Below are positions 62,790 through 64,000 of a stretch of 64,000 nucleotides of DNA, one piece after another. Made by a program: the position numbers and the translations under genes. The first letter of the stretch is position 1. The number at the start of each line of letters is the position of its first letter. The DNA is from Erythroxylum novogranatense. Lineage: Eukaryota; Streptophyta; Magnoliopsida; Malpighiales; Erythroxylaceae. The notes below the pieces were generated by a model. That model ran no database searches, had not been told where the DNA came from, and saw only the letters and a program-made list of their open reading frames with translations. The stretch lies in contig CM057225.1 in the NCBI GenBank assembly GCA_029891385.1, positions 76,347,887 to 76,411,886 of the forward strand. The letters run 5' to 3'.

Positions 62790-62935
62790 CTCAGGTCAAA
62801 AGGACCCCTCCCCTTGCTCATGTCCGTTAGACGGACATGGATGTCCGTTTAACGGACATTCTCGGATGGTTTGGTACAGTTTGGGCCGTATGTGTCCGTT
62901 AAACGGACATGCATGTCCGTTTAACGGACAGTCAC
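62790..62935. repeat. GTCCGTTTAACGGAC palindrome cluster in SolD
   Basis: ATGTCCGT...ACGGACAT inverted motifs occur near 62819-62859. A perfect 38-bp palindrome at 62893-62930 is built of arms TGTCCGTTAAACGGACATG and its complement, centred on ATGCAT. Each arm is itself nearly palindromic, so several alternative hairpins are possible. Confidence 0.9.
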
Positions 62936-64000
62936 GGGTCAACTTTAGTAAATTGCATTTTTTACCAGTTTTTAGGCCGAATCTCATTTTGAGACCTCTA
63001 ATACGAGTTGGAGATCTCGATGTTGTCTTTCCAATGGAACAAGAACGAAGGCATTTCGATATTTTTAGAAAAATTTATGGCAATCGCGCCAAAGTATGTT
63101 CAAGTTGACTTTGGGGAATGAACATGATATACTCTTTTGATCATAACTCCCTCATCCGACCTCCAATTGAAGCGATTCTTGAAACAATGGATTCCTAAGA
63201 CATGTAGGCATATCCCCATGAAAATTTGTATCATTTTTAGTTTATTTGAGAAAGTTTGAATAAAAACAAGTGAGAGCTCGGATAGGAGGGCTTGTTTAGG
63301 ATGTGAACACATTATGTTATTTTGATGATATCTTGAGTTGTAGAACTCTGTTTGAGGTGATTCTTGCTTCAAAATAAATAAGAGATATAGAGCTATGATT
63401 TATATGAATAAGTAAAATTGAAATTATGATTTAAAGTGTTCAAATTTCGGTCCATAAGTAGTGAAAAGTGAGTTCTAGTAGGGTGACTATGTTGTGTTGA
63501 ACACCATGGAAGATATTGTAAGTGAATTTTGGATTGTTATAAGTATGAAGATAAATAGATGATGCCTAAATGGATTAAGAATGAAAAAAAAAATAACCCT
63601 CCAAGGTTATGTTCACACTCTCGTTACATGATCCAGAATAAGCAAGGCTTCATAAGTTGAGCGAGAGAGCTGGGTTCCGGTAACGGGATCCAACACAAAC
63701 TGAGACGATGAACCGTACTTTGTCTCATTTCTATGAACAGTAACTGAGACGGTCAAACTGAGATGCAAAAAGTCAAACTAAGACAATGAACAGTACTTCA
63801 TCTCATTTCTATGAATAGTAACTGAGACGATGAACAGTAACTGAGACGGTCAAACTGAGACGCAAAAAGTCAAACTAAGACGATAGGGTGAACAGTAACT
63901 TCGTCTGACTTTTTCTCCAGAACGTCTCAACTTATAAGATGCATAAAGTTTGACTCAGAACTCTAAATTTGACAAACTCAGTGTCTATGGAAAGGTAACA

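Larger units (their letters stand above)
40334..63695 (+). mobile_element. solo LTR SolD (gypsy type), split by C2
   Basis: The pieces are 40334-40723 and 59944-63695, about 4.1 kb in total, starting TGTTGGGCCCCG and ending GGATCCAACA. The flanking duplication is CAAAC (40329-40333 and 63696-63700), within the GAGACG array of LARD-R. No primer site or internal domain is present. Landmarks are a purine-rich block (60340-60480), TAAG/GTAAGTTC (60494), AAG/GTGGGT (60846), the conserved CTTCTCCCGCCTGCCCG box (61269-61290), the GAGCT-TTCG-AGCTC hairpin plus CACAG/GTGATAAG (61647-61690) and the GTCCGTTTAACGGAC palindromes (62810-62935). Confidence 0.9.
24978..64000 (-). mobile_element. 5' LTR of LARD-R, interrupted by G1 and SolD, right end outside window
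   Basis: The LTR pieces are 24978-25899, 38027-40333 and 63701-64000. They align in order with the left LTR (10241-11239, then 20957 to about 23430). By comparison roughly 0.9 kb of LTR should remain beyond 64000, followed by the second half of LTR-B. The terminus reads CGTTGGGACCC where the sister has TGTTGGGA. A palindrome CGATCTTAAGATCG lies at 24988-25001. No coding sequence belongs to the LTR itself. Confidence 0.85.

Noticed and set aside
62776..63108. 110-codon frame with internal peptide repeats (CPLNGHACPFNG)
   Set aside because: The peptide repeat is the translation of the GTCCGTTTAACGGAC palindromes. A mirrored frame on the other strand gives the same peptide.

Overview
The window is a nest of plant LTR retrotransposons. 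I found no host protein gene, rRNA, tRNA or CRISPR array. A flowering-plant nuclear genome is indicated by Ty3/gypsy chromovirus and Ty1/copia coding remains, initiator-Met-tRNA primer sites (TGGTATCAGAGC), LTRs of 1.8 to 4.4 kb and AT-rich DNA. I cannot name the species. Every CDS-like stretch is a retrotransposon remnant broken by stops or frameshifts.

Layout from outside to inside. (1) H, a minus-strand gypsy-type element: its 3' LTR (1-3652, entering from the left edge), then a non-coding internal domain (3653-6533, resuming 9301-9396), interrupted by solo LTR SolA (6539-9295, TSD GTCTA). (2) LTR-B, a minus-strand LTR fragment (9397-10240), cut by (3) LARD-R. LARD-R is a minus-strand non-autonomous element with two LTRs of about 4.4 kb (10241-24357 and 24978 to beyond 64000) and only about 0.6 kb between them (24358-24977). 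(4) Inside the left LTR of LARD-R: copia element C1 (11240-20956, TSD AGTTT). (5) Inside its right LTR: gypsy chromovirus G1 (25900-38026, TSD TCCAA), whose 5' LTR contains solo LTR SolC (27449-30366, TSD ATTAT), and solo LTR SolD (40334-63695, TSD CAAAC). (6) SolD is split by copia C2 (40724-59938, TSD TTGAG), and C2 is split by copia C3 (45551-55172, TSD GTGTT). The deepest path is H > LTR-B > LARD-R > SolD > C2 > C3. The sister LTR of LARD-R supplies unoccupied target sites for C1, G1 and SolD, and the 3' LTR of G1 supplies one for SolC, so most of the nesting order is directly demonstrable.

How the parts work. C1, C2 and C3 are one copia family with gag, protease, integrase, RT and RNase H in copia order. 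G1 has gag, protease, RT, RNase H, integrase and a C-terminal chromodomain. LARD-R and H keep only the cis-acting parts (LTR, PPT and, in LARD-R, the PBS) and must have moved using proteins from relatives.

Points of most interest: a stem-loop that places the copia polypurine tract in its loop; AAGTCGACTT palindrome arrays in the copia leader that also appear in the U3 of C3; a shared splice-signal-like architecture in several gypsy LTR families; a palindromic island that differs sharply between the two otherwise similar LTRs of G1; and a CAG/CTG-linked scrambling signature that may be a consensus artefact and may explain many of the broken frames.
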